Below, piece by piece: positions 18,507 to 27,795 of a DNA stretch of 64,000 bases (positions are counted from its first letter, which is position 1; each line of letters begins with the position of its first letter). The translations under genes and the position numbers were made by a program. Origin of the DNA: Bradyrhizobium liaoningense (GTDB taxonomy: Bacteria; Pseudomonadota; Alphaproteobacteria; Rhizobiales; Xanthobacteraceae); assembly GCF_018130785.1 (NCBI RefSeq), contig NZ_JAFCJT010000011.1, positions 151,269-215,268 of the forward strand, read 5' to 3'. The notes below the pieces were generated by a model. That model saw only the letters and a list, made by a program, of their open reading frames with translations, did not search any database and was not told the origin of the DNA.

Positions 18507-20018
18507 ATGCGACACCCTGACCAGGACGCCCAAATTGATCTCGATCTCGGCCCGGCCGCGCTAGAGCTTCAGGACGATCTGGAGGGGGATACGCTGCGCG
18601 AGGAATGCGGCGTATTCGGCATCTACGGCCACCCCGAAGCCGCCGCCATCACGGCGCTCGGCCTCCACGCCCTTCAGCACCGCGGCCAGGAGGCCGCCGG
18701 CATCGTCTCCTACGACGGCAGCCGCTTTCATTCCGAACGCCGTCTCGGCCTCGTCGGCGACACCTTCTCCCGCCGCGAGGTGATCGACCGCCTGCCCGGC
18801 AATATGGCCGTCGGCCATGTCCGCTATTCCACCACCGGCGCCACCATCCTGCGCAACGTGCAGCCGCTGTTCGCCGAGCTCAACGCCGGCGGCCTTGCGG
18901 TCGCCCACAACGGCAACCTCACCAACGGCCTGACGCTGCGCCGCGAGCTCGTGAAGAACGGCGCGATGATGCAGTCGACCACCGACACCGAGGTGATCCT
19001 GCATCTCGTCGCGCGGTCCAAGCGCAGCCGCTTCATCGAGCGCTACATCGACGCCCTGCGCGAGATCGAGGGCGCCTATGCATTGGTTTCGCTCACCAAC
19101 AAGAAGCTGGTCGGCGCGCGCGATCCGCGCGGCATCCGTCCGCTGGTGCTCGGCGAGCTCGACGGTTGCCCGATCCTGACGTCTGAGACCTGCGCGCTCG
19201 ATATCATCGGCGCGCGCTTCATTCGCGACATCGAGCCCGGCGAAGTCATCGTGTTCGACGAGAACGGCCAGGACATCCACAAGCCGTTCCCGCCGATCGC
19301 GCCACGCCCCTGCATCTTCGAATATATCTATTTCTCCCGTCCGGACTCCATCGTTCACGGCCGCTCGGTCTACGAAGTGCGCAAGAATTTCGGCGCTCAG
19401 CTCGCACGCGAGAGCCACGTGCCGATCGACGTCGTCGTGCCGGTGCCGGATTCCGGCGTTCCTGCCGCCGTCGGCTACAGCCAATATTCGGGCGTGCCGT
19501 TCGAGCTCGGCATCATCCGCAATCACTATGTCGGCCGCACCTTCATCCAGCCGACGCAGGCGATCCGCGAGTCCGGCGTGCGCATGAAGCATTCGGCGAA
19601 CCGCGCGGCGATCGAAGGCAAGCGCATCATCCTGATCGACGACTCGCTGGTGCGCGGCACCACCTCGAAGAAGATCGTGCGCATGATGCGCGATGCCGGT
19701 GCCAAGGAAGTGCACTTCCGTCTCGCCTCGCCGCCGATCCTCTATCCCGATTATTACGGCATCGACCTGCCGGATCGCGGGGGCCTCCTGGCCGCAACGC
19801 ATTCGCTGGAAGAGATGCGCGAGATCATCGGTGCCGACTCGCTCGCCTTCCTGTCGATCGACGGGATGTACCGCGCCATGGGCGAGCCCGGCCGCGACCC
19901 CGCCAATCCGAAGTTCTCGGACCACTGCTTCACCGGGGCCTATCCGACCCACCTCACCGACCAGACCCAGACCGAGCAGCAGCCCCGGCAATTGTCGCTG
20001 CTGGCCGAGGCGAGCTGA
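18507..20018 (+). CDS. purF: amidophosphoribosyltransferase
   Basis: First committed enzyme of purine synthesis: PRPP plus glutamine gives phosphoribosylamine. The ATG at 18507, with GAGAGAGG upstream, gives 503 aa; an in-frame TTG at 18480 is less likely. The Ntn nucleophile is Cys34 in EECGVFGI, so a 33-residue propeptide must be removed. The PRPP loop is ILIDDSLVRGTTSKKIV. C-terminal residues extend past the fold with a Gln/Thr-rich tail. It lies 42 bp after cvpA. Confidence 0.97.
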   Translation: MRHPDQDAQIDLDLGPAALELQDDLEGDTLREECGVFGIYGHPEAAAITALGLHALQHRGQEAAGIVSYDGSRFHSERRLGLVGDTFSRREVIDRLPGNMAVGHVRYSTTGATILRNVQPLFAELNAGGLAVAHNGNLTNGLTLRRELVKNGAMMQSTTDTEVILHLVARSKRSRFIERYIDALREIEGAYALVSLTNKKLVGARDPRGIRPLVLGELDGCPILTSETCALDIIGARFIRDIEPGEVIVFDENGQDIHKPFPPIAPRPCIFEYIYFSRPDSIVHGRSVYEVRKNFGAQLARESHVPIDVVVPVPDSGVPAAVGYSQYSGVPFELGIIRNHYVGRTFIQPTQAIRESGVRMKHSANRAAIEGKRIILIDDSLVRGTTSKKIVRMMRDAGAKEVHFRLASPPILYPDYYGIDLPDRGGLLAATHSLEEMREIIGADSLAFLSIDGMYRAMGEPGRDPANPKFSDHCFTGAYPTHLTDQTQTEQQPRQLSLLAEAS

Positions 20019-20027
20019 GGCTCAACT

Positions 20028-20106
20028 GTCATTCCGGGGCACGCGATAGCGCGAACCCGGGATCTCGAGATTCCGGGTTCGGTCCTGCGGACCGCCCCGG
20101 AATGAC
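20028..20106. repeat. palindromic intergenic repeat, family GTCATTCCGGGGC
   Basis: The outer arms GTCATTCCGGGGC and GCCCCGGAATGAC are exact inverted copies, enclosing inner arms with CCCGGGATCTCGAGATTCCGGG. It lies 10 bp after purF and ahead of the SDR gene. This is a recognisable Bradyrhizobium-type element and can act as a terminator for purF. Confidence 0.85.
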
Positions 20107-20154
20107 GGGGTGATGGGGGCTTGTCCCGGCCATCCACGCCTGTAAAACCCCGCC

Positions 20155-20892
20155 ATGACAAATCTCGCCAACCGCATCGCTCTCGTCACCGGCGCCTCGC
20201 GCGGCATCGGTTTCGCCACCGCCAGAGCGCTGGCCAAAGCCGGCGCGCATATCGTCGCTGTCGCGCGCACGCAGGGCGGGCTGGAAGAGCTCGATGACGA
20301 GATCCGGAAGGACGGCGGCAGCGCCACGCTGGTGCCGCTCAATCTCACCGATTCCGACGGCATCGCGCGGCTTGGCGCCGGCCTGCACGAGCGCTACGGC
20401 AAGCTCGACATCCTCGTCGGCAATGCCGGCGTGCTCGGCCCCTCCTCGCCGGTCGGCCACATCGAACTGAAGGCTTTCACCGATGTGATGGCGGTCAACG
20501 TCTCCGCGAACTTCCAGCTGATCCGCTGCATGGAGCCACTGCTGAGGCAATCCGATGCCGGCCGCGCCGTGTTCATCACTTCGGGCGCCGCCAACAAGGC
20601 GACGGCCTATGTCAGCCCCTACGCCGCCTCCAAGGCCGCGCTGGAAACGCTGGCCCGCGCCTGGGCGCAGGAAACCGCGAACACGCCGCTCCGTGTCAAC
20701 CTGTTCAACCCGGGCCCGATCCGCACTCGCATGCGCGCCACGTTGATGCCGGGCGAAGATCCGGCGACGCTCGACACACCCGAACAGGTCGCCGAATTCA
20801 TCGTGCCGATGTGCGCGCCTGACTGGACCGAAACCGGCAAGTTCTACGATTACAAGACCCGCACCCTGATGAGCTTCCGCTCGCCGGCCTGA
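20155..20892 (+). CDS. short-chain dehydrogenase/reductase
   Basis: A 245-aa classical SDR. The cofactor motif is TGASRGIGFATA, followed by GNAGVLGP; the catalytic Ser is in FITSGAA and the Tyr-x-x-x-Lys is in YAASKAAL. NAD(P)-dependent oxidoreductase of unknown substrate. It is separated from purF by a palindromic repeat, so may be transcribed independently. Confidence 0.92.
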   Translation: MTNLANRIALVTGASRGIGFATARALAKAGAHIVAVARTQGGLEELDDEIRKDGGSATLVPLNLTDSDGIARLGAGLHERYGKLDILVGNAGVLGPSSPVGHIELKAFTDVMAVNVSANFQLIRCMEPLLRQSDAGRAVFITSGAANKATAYVSPYAASKAALETLARAWAQETANTPLRVNLFNPGPIRTRMRATLMPGEDPATLDTPEQVAEFIVPMCAPDWTETGKFYDYKTRTLMSFRSPA

Positions 20893-20970
20893 TTGACTCG
20901 CGTGCCTCCCCGCGATTGACTGCCCGCGCTCAAGCGGCAGCAAGCCGCAAGCCAAAAAAGGGAGGTTGCC

Positions 20971-22149
20971 ATGGCGCCACGGCATGATCGCGCAGGGCTT
21001 GGTCGTACAAGGCTTGGTCGTATAAGGCTCGGCCGTGCGCTCGTACGAGTCTCTCACGCCTTCTCCATCCTGATTGCAGCCATCGCGTTCGTGCTTCCGG
21101 GCACCGCGACTGCGGGCGATGTTCCGACCTTCGCGGTCGACGCTTCCTGGCCAAAACAGCTGCCTAACAACTGGATCCTCGGCCAGGTCGGCGGCATCAC
21201 CGTCGACTGGCAGGGCCATATCTGGGTGATCCATCGCCCGCGCTCGCTCACCGACGACGAGAAGGGCGCGAGCTTGAACCCGCCGCGCTCGAAGTGCTGC
21301 GTCTCGGCGCCGCCCGTTCTCGAATTCGACACGGACGGCAATCTGCTGCGGTCCTGGGGCGGTCCGGGCGAAGGCTATGAGTGGGTCGGCCGTGAGCACG
21401 GCATCGAGGTCGACGAGCGCGGCTTCGTCTGGATCGGCGGCAATGCCGACAATGACAACGCGATCCTGAAGTTCACGCTCGACGGCAAGTTCGTCGCCCA
21501 GATCGGCAAGATCGCGCCGAGCCTCGGCAGCAACGACACCACGCAGCTCGGCAAGCCCGCGGAAACCGCGATCGACAAGCAGGCGAACGAAATCTACGTC
21601 GCCGACGGCTATGGCAACCGCCGCGTCATCGTGTTCGATGCGACGACGCTCGCCTACAAGCGGCACTGGGGCGCCTATGGCAACAAGCCTGATGACAACA
21701 AGCAGGCGGCCTATGATCCCAAGGCGCCGGTATCCCAGCAATTCGGAAATCCCGTCCACTGCGTAAAGCTGGCCAATGACGGGCTTGTCTATGTCTGCGA
21801 CCGCATCAACAACCGCATCCAGGTGTTCAAAAAGGACGGCAGCTTCGTGAAGGAGTTCTTCTTCGAGAAGAACACCCTCGGCAACGGTGCGGTGTGGGAC
21901 ATCGCGATCTGGCCCGATCCGAAGCAGACCTGGTTGCTCAGCGCCGACGGCGAGAATAACGAGATCAGGGTGATCAAGCGCGACGACGGCAGCGTGGTCG
22001 GCAGCTTCGGGCACAACGGCCGCAATGCGGGGCAATTCCACTGGGTGCATGCGATGGCGGTCGACGCCAAGGGTAACGTCTATACCGCCGAGGTCGATAC
22101 CGGAAAGCGCATCCAGAAATTCAAGCTGACGTCGGACGCGATGAAATAG
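20971..22149 (+). CDS. secreted NHL-type beta-propeller protein
   Basis: A 392-aa exported protein with a basic N-terminus and hydrophobic signal segment (FSILIAAIAFVLPGTATAG, cleavage near 50). The mature part holds NHL/six-bladed propeller repeats such as GLVYVCDRINNRIQVF, GNVYTAEVDTGKRIQKF and NEIYVADGYGNRRVIVF. It resembles the lyase domain of peptidylglycine-amidating proteins and bacterial homologues of unknown role. GGGAGG precedes the ATG by 6 bp. A 15-bp tandem repeat shapes its N-terminus. Confidence 0.85.
   Translation: MAPRHDRAGLGRTRLGRIRLGRALVRVSHAFSILIAAIAFVLPGTATAGDVPTFAVDASWPKQLPNNWILGQVGGITVDWQGHIWVIHRPRSLTDDEKGASLNPPRSKCCVSAPPVLEFDTDGNLLRSWGGPGEGYEWVGREHGIEVDERGFVWIGGNADNDNAILKFTLDGKFVAQIGKIAPSLGSNDTTQLGKPAETAIDKQANEIYVADGYGNRRVIVFDATTLAYKRHWGAYGNKPDDNKQAAYDPKAPVSQQFGNPVHCVKLANDGLVYVCDRINNRIQVFKKDGSFVKEFFFEKNTLGNGAVWDIAIWPDPKQTWLLSADGENNEIRVIKRDDGSVVGSFGHNGRNAGQFHWVHAMAVDAKGNVYTAEVDTGKRIQKFKLTSDAMK
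20996..21040 (+). repeat. 15-bp tandem repeat (3 units) inside a coding N-terminus
   Basis: Three consecutive units, GGCTTGGTCGTACAA, GGCTTGGTCGTATAA and GGCTCGGCCGTGCGC, encode an LGR-containing pentad in the pre-signal region of the beta-propeller protein. The first two differ at one base, suggesting recent slippage expansion; the third is diverged. Confidence 0.8.
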
Positions 22150-22182
22150 CGTCTCGACGCATTTTGCCCAAAGGTTAACCGA

Positions 22183-22211
22183 CGGATGACGCTACGCCGC
22201 AGCGTCATCCG
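22183..22211 (+). terminator. terminator hairpin after the beta-propeller gene
   Basis: CGGATGACGCT and AGCGTCATCCG form an 11-bp perfect stem with a 7-base loop, 34 bp after the stop. It separates the propeller gene from the binding-protein gene at 22317. Confidence 0.7.
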
Positions 22212-22316
22212 GCTTTAGGCGCATTGCCGCCGACCGTGGGACACGGTAGAGCGATCAGCCGGAACAAGGCTCCGCAAGAGAGCCGTCCGCATATTTGACA
22301 TTGGAGGAAACCTTTT

Positions 22317-23543
22317 ATGACGACGACGCTCGCGCGCCGCTATGCGGCCCTTCTGGCCTGTGCCACCTTCGGTTTTGCAACATCCGCCTACGCGCAGGAC
22401 AAGACCGTCAAGATCGGCGTGTTGAATGACATGTCGAGCCTTTATGCCGACATCGGCGGCCCGAACTCCGTGGTCGCAATCAAGATGGCCGTCGAGGATT
22501 CCGGCCTGCTCAAGAAGGGCTGGAAGATCGACGTGCTGAGCGGCGATCACCAGAACAAGCCGGACGTCGGCGTCAATATCGCTCGGCAGTGGATCGACAA
22601 CGAGAAGGTCGACGCGATCGCCGATACGCCGAACTCCGGCGTCGCGCTCGCGGTCAGCAACCTCGTCAAGGAAAAGAATGCGGTGCTGCTGAATTCCGGC
22701 GCCGCCTCTGCCGACTTGACCGGCAAGGCCTGCACGCCGAACACGATCTCCTATACTTACGACACCTACATGCTCGCCAACGGCACCGGCAAGGCGCTGA
22801 CCAAGGCCGGCGGCGACACCTGGTTCTTTCTGACCGCGGATTATGCCTTCGGCCACGCGCTGGAACGCGACACCACGGCCGTCGTGACGGCGAATGGCGG
22901 CAAGGTGCTGGGCAGCGTCAAGCATCCGATCAACAGCTCGGACTTCTCGTCATTCCTGCTGCAGGCGCAATCGTCCAAGTCCAAGGTGGTCGGCCTTGCC
23001 AATGCGGGCGGCGACACCACGAACTCGATCAAGCAGGCGGCCGAATTCGGCATCGTATCGGGCGGCCAGAAGCTCGCGGCGCTGCTGCTGTTCATCAACG
23101 ACGTGCATTCGCTGGGGCTAAAGACCGCGCAGGGCCTGACCTTCACTGAGTCCTTCTACTGGGACATGAACGAGCAGACCCGCGCCTGGTCGAAGCGCTT
23201 CGCCGCACTGGCCAGCAAGAACGCGATGCCGTCGATGACCCAGGCCGGCAACTACGCGATGGTGCTGCACTATCTCAAGGCGATGGAAGCGCTCGGCGGC
23301 AACCCGCATGACGGCGCCAAGGTCGTCGCCAAGATGAAGGAGCTGCCGACCGACGATCCGCTGTTCGGCAATGGCCCGCTGCGCCAGGACGGACGCCGCC
23401 TCATCCCGGCCTATCTGTTCGAGGTGAAGAAGCCCGAGGAGTCGAAGGGCCCGTGGGACTACTACAAGCAGATCGCCACGATCGCGGCGGAAGACGCGGC
23501 CAAGCCGCTCAAGGACAGCGACTGTCCGCTGGTGAAGAAGTGA
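22317..23543 (+). CDS. orphan branched-chain-amino-acid-type ABC substrate-binding protein (LivK-like)
   Basis: A 408-aa exported protein; the signal peptide ends at SAYAQ (residue 26). The body is a type I periplasmic binding protein (DKTVKIGVLNDMSSLYADIG). It is clearly paralogous to the LivK-type protein at 36906-38129, sharing stretches such as GDHQNKPD, AGGDTWFFLTADYAFG and AEFGIV. No permease or ATPase lies nearby, and hairpins flank it, so it is a monocistronic orphan that may feed the distant liv transporter. GGAGG lies ahead of the ATG. Confidence 0.93.
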   Translation: MTTTLARRYAALLACATFGFATSAYAQDKTVKIGVLNDMSSLYADIGGPNSVVAIKMAVEDSGLLKKGWKIDVLSGDHQNKPDVGVNIARQWIDNEKVDAIADTPNSGVALAVSNLVKEKNAVLLNSGAASADLTGKACTPNTISYTYDTYMLANGTGKALTKAGGDTWFFLTADYAFGHALERDTTAVVTANGGKVLGSVKHPINSSDFSSFLLQAQSSKSKVVGLANAGGDTTNSIKQAAEFGIVSGGQKLAALLLFINDVHSLGLKTAQGLTFTESFYWDMNEQTRAWSKRFAALASKNAMPSMTQAGNYAMVLHYLKAMEALGGNPHDGAKVVAKMKELPTDDPLFGNGPLRQDGRRLIPAYLFEVKKPEESKGPWDYYKQIATIAAEDAAKPLKDSDCPLVKK

Positions 23544-23577
23544 TCGCGTAGCGGTCGCGCGCCACCTCGACGACGTC

Positions 23578-23602
23578 ATGCCCGGGGCTTGCCCCCGGGC
23601 AT
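23578..23602 (+). terminator. terminator hairpin after the orphan binding protein
   Basis: ATGCCCGGGG and CCCCGGGCAT pair over 10 bp around CTTGC, followed by TTGCATTT. It lies 35 bp after the stop. The sequence also resembles a dispersed Bradyrhizobium palindrome of the CATGCCCGGG type. Confidence 0.65.
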
Positions 23603-23627
23603 TTGCATTTGTGCCACGGAAAACGCT

Positions 23628-23719
23628 GCCGTAGGGTGGGCAAAGCGAAGCGTGCCCACGCATGTTGGTGTCGTGGAGGGATGGTGGGCACGGCGTTACG
23701 CGCCTTTGCCCACCCTACG
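23628..23719. repeat. palindromic intergenic repeat, family GTAGGGTGGGCAAAG, copy 2
   Basis: This copy matches the element at 4826-4917 in both arms and differs in the loop. Its right end supplies the last codons' stop (TAG at 23717-23715 on the minus strand) of the MFS gene. Like copy 1, it lies between convergent genes. Confidence 0.85.
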
Positions 23720-24971
23720 AGACCGTCTTGGTCGTCGCCAACGTCCGCATCGCGATCGCCACGCAGACCACCATCAACACCGCCGCAAGCAGGAACGGCG
23801 CGCCGGGCAGATGCCACGGCGCGCTGGCGCCGATGAAATAGGAAAACGTCAGTGTGAACAGAAACGGCCCGACGAGCTGCGACACGCTCTGCACGCTCGC
23901 GGTCGCGCCCTGCAATTGGCCCTGCTGATCCGGCGCGACCAGCCGCGTCATCAGCGATTGCATGGCGGCACCCGAGATGCCCCACAGCGACATCACGGGA
24001 ACGCCGATCCAGAACAGCGGGCCGGTCGGCGCGGCGCCGAAGATCACGAAGCCGATCGCGCCACAGCACAGACCGAGCACCAGCGCATTGCGCTCGCCGA
24101 GCACGCGCACGATCGGGCCGATGGCGAGCCCCTGCACCACCATGGCGCAGATACCGACCATCGCGAGCGTCAGACCCACGGTCTTGGAATCCCAGCCATA
24201 GCGATAGGTCGCATAGAGCACGAAGGTCGACGGCAGCACCACATGCGCGACCTGCGCGATGAAGTTGACGACGGACATCGCGGCCAGCGCCGCATTGGAA
24301 CGCAGCAGGTGCAGCGCTCCGATCGGATTGGCGCTGGTCCAGCGGAACGGCGCGCGCCTCGCCGGCGCCAGCGATTCCGGCAGGACAAAGAGCCCATAGA
24401 GCGCATTGGCAAAGCTCAAAGCCGCCGACGCCCAGAACGGCAGCCGCGGATCGATATCGCCGAGCAGGCCGCCGAGCGCGGGGCCCAGGATGAAGCCGGC
24501 GCCGAAGGCCACTCCAATCCTGCCGAAGACGGCCGCGCGCCGCTCCGGCGGCGTGATGTCGGCGATATAGGCGAAGGCGGTCGAAATGCTCGCCGACGTG
24601 ATGCCCGAGATCACGCGGCCGATGAACAGCCAGGCAAGCGACGGCGCGAGCGCCATCAGCACATAGTCGGCGGCGAGCCCGAAATTCGACAGCAGCACCA
24701 CCGGCCGCCGTCCGAAGCGATCCGACAGCGCGCCAAGCACCGGCGAGAACACGAACTGCATCAGTGCCCAGGCTGTGCCGAACAGGCCGAAGATCCGAGC
24801 CGCATGCGCGGTGTCGTTGTCGACGAAGCTCTCGATCAGCTTTGGCAGGATCGGCATGATCACGCCGAGCGCGAGCATGTCGAGCAGGATGGTGACGAAG
24901 ATGAAGGCGACTGCGCCGCGCCGGACCGGCGCAGCGCCCTGCGCCATCGCCTCGCCGGCATCGTTGCTCAC
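23715..24971 (-). CDS. TetA-like MFS drug transporter
   Basis: A 418-aa twelve-helix major facilitator. The motif-A loop GALSDRFGRRPVVLLSNFGL and the motif ISGITSASISTAFAYIADIT are typical of the TetA/tetracycline-resistance group. The substrate is unknown; homologues with no resistance phenotype are common in soil bacteria. Its ATG overlaps the der stop by 4 bp (24968-24971), so it is translated as part of the der operon. Its stop codon lies inside a palindromic repeat. Confidence 0.9.
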   Translation of the reverse strand: MSNDAGEAMAQGAAPVRRGAVAFIFVTILLDMLALGVIMPILPKLIESFVDNDTAHAARIFGLFGTAWALMQFVFSPVLGALSDRFGRRPVVLLSNFGLAADYVLMALAPSLAWLFIGRVISGITSASISTAFAYIADITPPERRAAVFGRIGVAFGAGFILGPALGGLLGDIDPRLPFWASAALSFANALYGLFVLPESLAPARRAPFRWTSANPIGALHLLRSNAALAAMSVVNFIAQVAHVVLPSTFVLYATYRYGWDSKTVGLTLAMVGICAMVVQGLAIGPIVRVLGERNALVLGLCCGAIGFVIFGAAPTGPLFWIGVPVMSLWGISGAAMQSLMTRLVAPDQQGQLQGATASVQSVSQLVGPFLFTLTFSYFIGASAPWHLPGAPFLLAAVLMVVCVAIAMRTLATTKTVS

Positions 24972-26347
24972 GACGGCCGCTTGCGCTTGTGAGCGAAGGG
25001 GTTGGCCTTTTCGCGAAGAGTGATGCGCACCGGCGTACCCGGCAGCTCAAAGGTCTCGCGCATGGAATTGGTCAGGTAGCGCAAATAGGACTGCGGCACC
25101 GCGTCCGCGCGCGAGCAGAACAGCACGAAGCTCGGCGGGCGCGCTTTGTTCTGCGTGATGTAGTTCAGCTTCAGCCTCCGGCCGGACACCGCGGGCGGTG
25201 GATTGGCCTGAACTGCCTGCTCGAACCAGCGATTGAGCGCTGACGTCGGCACGCGCCGGTTCCAGACCGCGTAGGCGTCCTGGATCGCCTGCATCAGGCG
25301 GTCGATGCCCTCGCCCATCAGACCGGAAACGGCGACGATCGGCACGCCCTTGACCTGCGGCAGCCAATGATCGGCGTCGCGGCGCAGACCCGAGATCGCG
25401 CCGCCGCCCTTGGTCTCCATCAGATCCCATTTGTTGACGGCGAGCACGACCGCGCGACCTTCGCGCTCGATCAGATCGGCAATGCGGAGGTCCTGCTCCT
25501 CAAAGCGGTTCTGCGTGTCCATCATCAGCACGACGACTTCGGCGAAGCGAACCGCGCGCAGCGCGTCGGCGACCGAGAGCTTTTCCAGCTTCTCCTCGAT
25601 GCGCGAGCGCCGCCGCAAACCGGCAGTGTCGAACACGCGAAAATCGCGGCCCTTCCAGTTGATCTCGACCGCGATGGAATCGCGCGTGGTGCCGGCCTCC
25701 GGGCTGGTCAGCAGCCGTTCCTCGCCGAGCAGATGATTGATCAGCGTCGACTTGCCGGCATTGGGGCGGCCGACGATGGCGACCCGGATCGGACGCGTCG
25801 CGGCCTCTTCCGAAATTGGCGCGTCGTCCTCGTCCTCATCTTCCTCAACGGGCTCCGGCATCAGCTTGGCGAGTGCATCGTAAAGCTCGCCCATGCCCTC
25901 GCCGTGCTCGGCCGAGATCTGGATCGGATCGCCAAGCCCGAGCGCAAAGGCCTCCATCGCGCCGGCATCGCCATGCTTGCCTTCGCTCTTGTTGGCGACC
26001 AGCAGCACCGGCTTGTTGGCCTTGCGGGCGAAATCGGCGAAGGCACGATCGGTGGGCGTGAGGCCGATGCGGGCATCGATGACGAAGAACAACGCGTCAG
26101 CTTGTGCGATCGCGGCCTCAGTCTGCTCCTGCATGCGCGCGGTCAGCGAGCCCTTGGCGCCCTCGTCGAGGCCGGCAGTATCGATGATGGTGAATTCGAG
26201 ATCACCGAGCCTCGCCCCGCCTTCGCGGCGGTCGCGGGTGACGCCGGGCAGGTCATCGACGAGCGCGAGCTTCTGCCCAACCAGGCGGTTGAACAGCGTC
26301 GATTTGCCGACATTGGGCCGGCCGATAATGGCAATCGCAAAGGACAT
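24968..26347 (-). CDS. der: ribosome biogenesis GTPase Der
   Basis: Essential double-GTPase that matures the 50S subunit. The 459-aa protein starts MSFAIAIIGRPNVGKST (G1 of domain 1); the second domain has VAIVGRPNAGKST, and both have DTAG and NKxD-type motifs (VANKSE, AVNKWD). An acidic linker (EEDEDEDD) separates the two domains. The C-terminal KH domain ends with the basic tail HKRKRPS. It is followed by an overlapping MFS gene. Confidence 0.97.
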   Translation of the reverse strand: MSFAIAIIGRPNVGKSTLFNRLVGQKLALVDDLPGVTRDRREGGARLGDLEFTIIDTAGLDEGAKGSLTARMQEQTEAAIAQADALFFVIDARIGLTPTDRAFADFARKANKPVLLVANKSEGKHGDAGAMEAFALGLGDPIQISAEHGEGMGELYDALAKLMPEPVEEDEDEDDAPISEEAATRPIRVAIVGRPNAGKSTLINHLLGEERLLTSPEAGTTRDSIAVEINWKGRDFRVFDTAGLRRRSRIEEKLEKLSVADALRAVRFAEVVVLMMDTQNRFEEQDLRIADLIEREGRAVVLAVNKWDLMETKGGGAISGLRRDADHWLPQVKGVPIVAVSGLMGEGIDRLMQAIQDAYAVWNRRVPTSALNRWFEQAVQANPPPAVSGRRLKLNYITQNKARPPSFVLFCSRADAVPQSYLRYLTNSMRETFELPGTPVRITLREKANPFAHKRKRPS

Positions 26348-26398
26348 CGGTCATTCGTGCGCTGCGGAGGCTGCGCCTGTCAATTCAGTGAAAAAATG

Positions 26399-26944
26399 TC
26401 AGCGGGAGAAACTGCCGCTGGGCATCGGCGCCGGGAAGGCCCCCTGCGATTGCTGCTGGGTGGTCTGGGTCGGTTGCGCCTGCTGGACGGGTTGATCCGG
26501 CGGCGGCGCGGTGGTGCGCTTGCGCACGATCTTCTGCTTGGGCGGCGGCGCGGCCGTGGGCGGCGCGGCTTCCGGCTGGGCCTCGCCGTCGACCTCGCCG
26601 GCAGGCGCCTCGGCCGGTGCGGCTGCGGCGGCCGGCTGCTTCGTCTTCTTGGCCTTGGCACCCTTGGCCGGCTTGGCCTCGGGCGGCGGCTCGGTGGGCA
26701 GAGCCGCGACGGCTGGTGCGTTGGGATCCGGCTGCTGTGCTGCGCCCTTGTACATCTCCCGCGGCACGCCCTGCTCGAGGCCCGGAACGCCCTCCGGGAA
26801 GACCGGCTTGCGGTCGCCCGGCAGCTTCTTCTTGGTGTCGAGGAAGTCGAGCATGTCGCTTGGATCGAAGCTGGAGCAGCCGCCCAGGACGCCGGTGAAG
26901 GCGATCAGGACGGCGGCTGCGATCAAGCGTGGCGTGCGGCGCAT
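26399..26944 (-). CDS. proline/alanine-rich lipoprotein
   Basis: A 181-aa protein with a lipobox LGGC (Cys about 23), so it should be lipid-anchored. A short conserved segment (SSFDPSDMLDFLDTKKKLPG, then VFPEGVPGLEQGVPREMY) is followed by a low-complexity Pro/Ala/Lys tail. It sits between a YfgM-like gene and der, where many proteobacteria place bamB, but it has no beta-propeller repeats. Function unknown; an outer-membrane-assembly link is suggested only by position. Confidence 0.75.
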   Translation of the reverse strand: MRRTPRLIAAAVLIAFTGVLGGCSSFDPSDMLDFLDTKKKLPGDRKPVFPEGVPGLEQGVPREMYKGAAQQPDPNAPAVAALPTEPPPEAKPAKGAKAKKTKQPAAAAAPAEAPAGEVDGEAQPEAAPPTAAPPPKQKIVRKRTTAPPPDQPVQQAQPTQTTQQQSQGAFPAPMPSGSFSR

Positions 26945-26976
26945 CTTGGTGTCTCGTCTACGTCAGAGAACCGTCG

Positions 26977-27630
26977 TCAGCTTTTGGAGACGGGCGGCAG
27001 CAGGGCCTGGAGCGCCTCGGCGCGTGAGCGCAAACCGGGCGGCGTTTCACCGTCCACCGCGATCGCGTCGAGCCATTTGCGAGCCGCGGTCATGTCGTTG
27101 TTGCGCCAGGCCGACAGCGCCAGCAACTCGCGGGCGCTGTGGCGGAAGGTCGATTTGGGCGCGGCGGAGGACTCCAGCCGCTGCTGCATGTCGGCATAGG
27201 AGGCGCTGTCAACCAAAAGACCGGCAGCGCGGATCTTCGCCAGATCCTGCCATTCGCCACCGATGCTGCGATCGGCAGCAATGTCGTCAAACATCTTGGC
27301 GGCAGCCTTGGGATCGCGGGGCGCCGCCGCGGCCGCGGCACGCAGCCGCGCCAGGGTGCGATAACCCGAGGGAGCCTTCGCGGCGAGCGCGGTGAAAGCG
27401 GCCTCGGCCTCGGCGTGCTTGTCCTGGTCGGACAGCTCGGCGGCCTTCTCGAAAGCGGCGCCGGCCTCGGCGGCCTTCTGGGCCTCCAGGTACCGATAAC
27501 CCTGCCAGCCGGCGGCGGCGGCCACGATCAGCACCATCAGCGCGATGAAGTAGATCGAATACTTGTCCCACAGCTTCTTGAACTGTTCGCGACGTACTTC
27601 CTCGTCGACTTCGTCAAATAATTCAGACAC
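26977..27630 (-). CDS. YfgM-like single-span TPR protein
   Basis: A 217-aa protein. It starts MSELFDEVDEEVRREQFKKL and has one transmembrane helix at about 28-48 (YFIALMVLIVAAAAGWQGYR). The rest is helical TPR-like (DKHAEAEAAFTALAAKAP, AKMFDDIAADRSI). YfgM associates with the Sec translocon and periplasmic chaperones. It is the first gene of the yfgM - lipoprotein - der - MFS run on the minus strand. Confidence 0.85.
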   Translation of the reverse strand: MSELFDEVDEEVRREQFKKLWDKYSIYFIALMVLIVAAAAGWQGYRYLEAQKAAEAGAAFEKAAELSDQDKHAEAEAAFTALAAKAPSGYRTLARLRAAAAAAPRDPKAAAKMFDDIAADRSIGGEWQDLAKIRAAGLLVDSASYADMQQRLESSAAPKSTFRHSARELLALSAWRNNDMTAARKWLDAIAVDGETPPGLRSRAEALQALLPPVSKS

Positions 27631-27795
27631 TTATGATAATCCCATACCCGTCCGGGTGCGCGCGCCAAGGCGTTCGCGTCAGGAATCCCGTCCCCCGTGT
27701 GGCGGCAGGTACCCTAACGATATGGCGGTGGCAAGGCAAAGCGAGCCCGATCAAGGCGTTAACCACCCGGGAGAGCCCCGGGGCCATCGCCCGGC

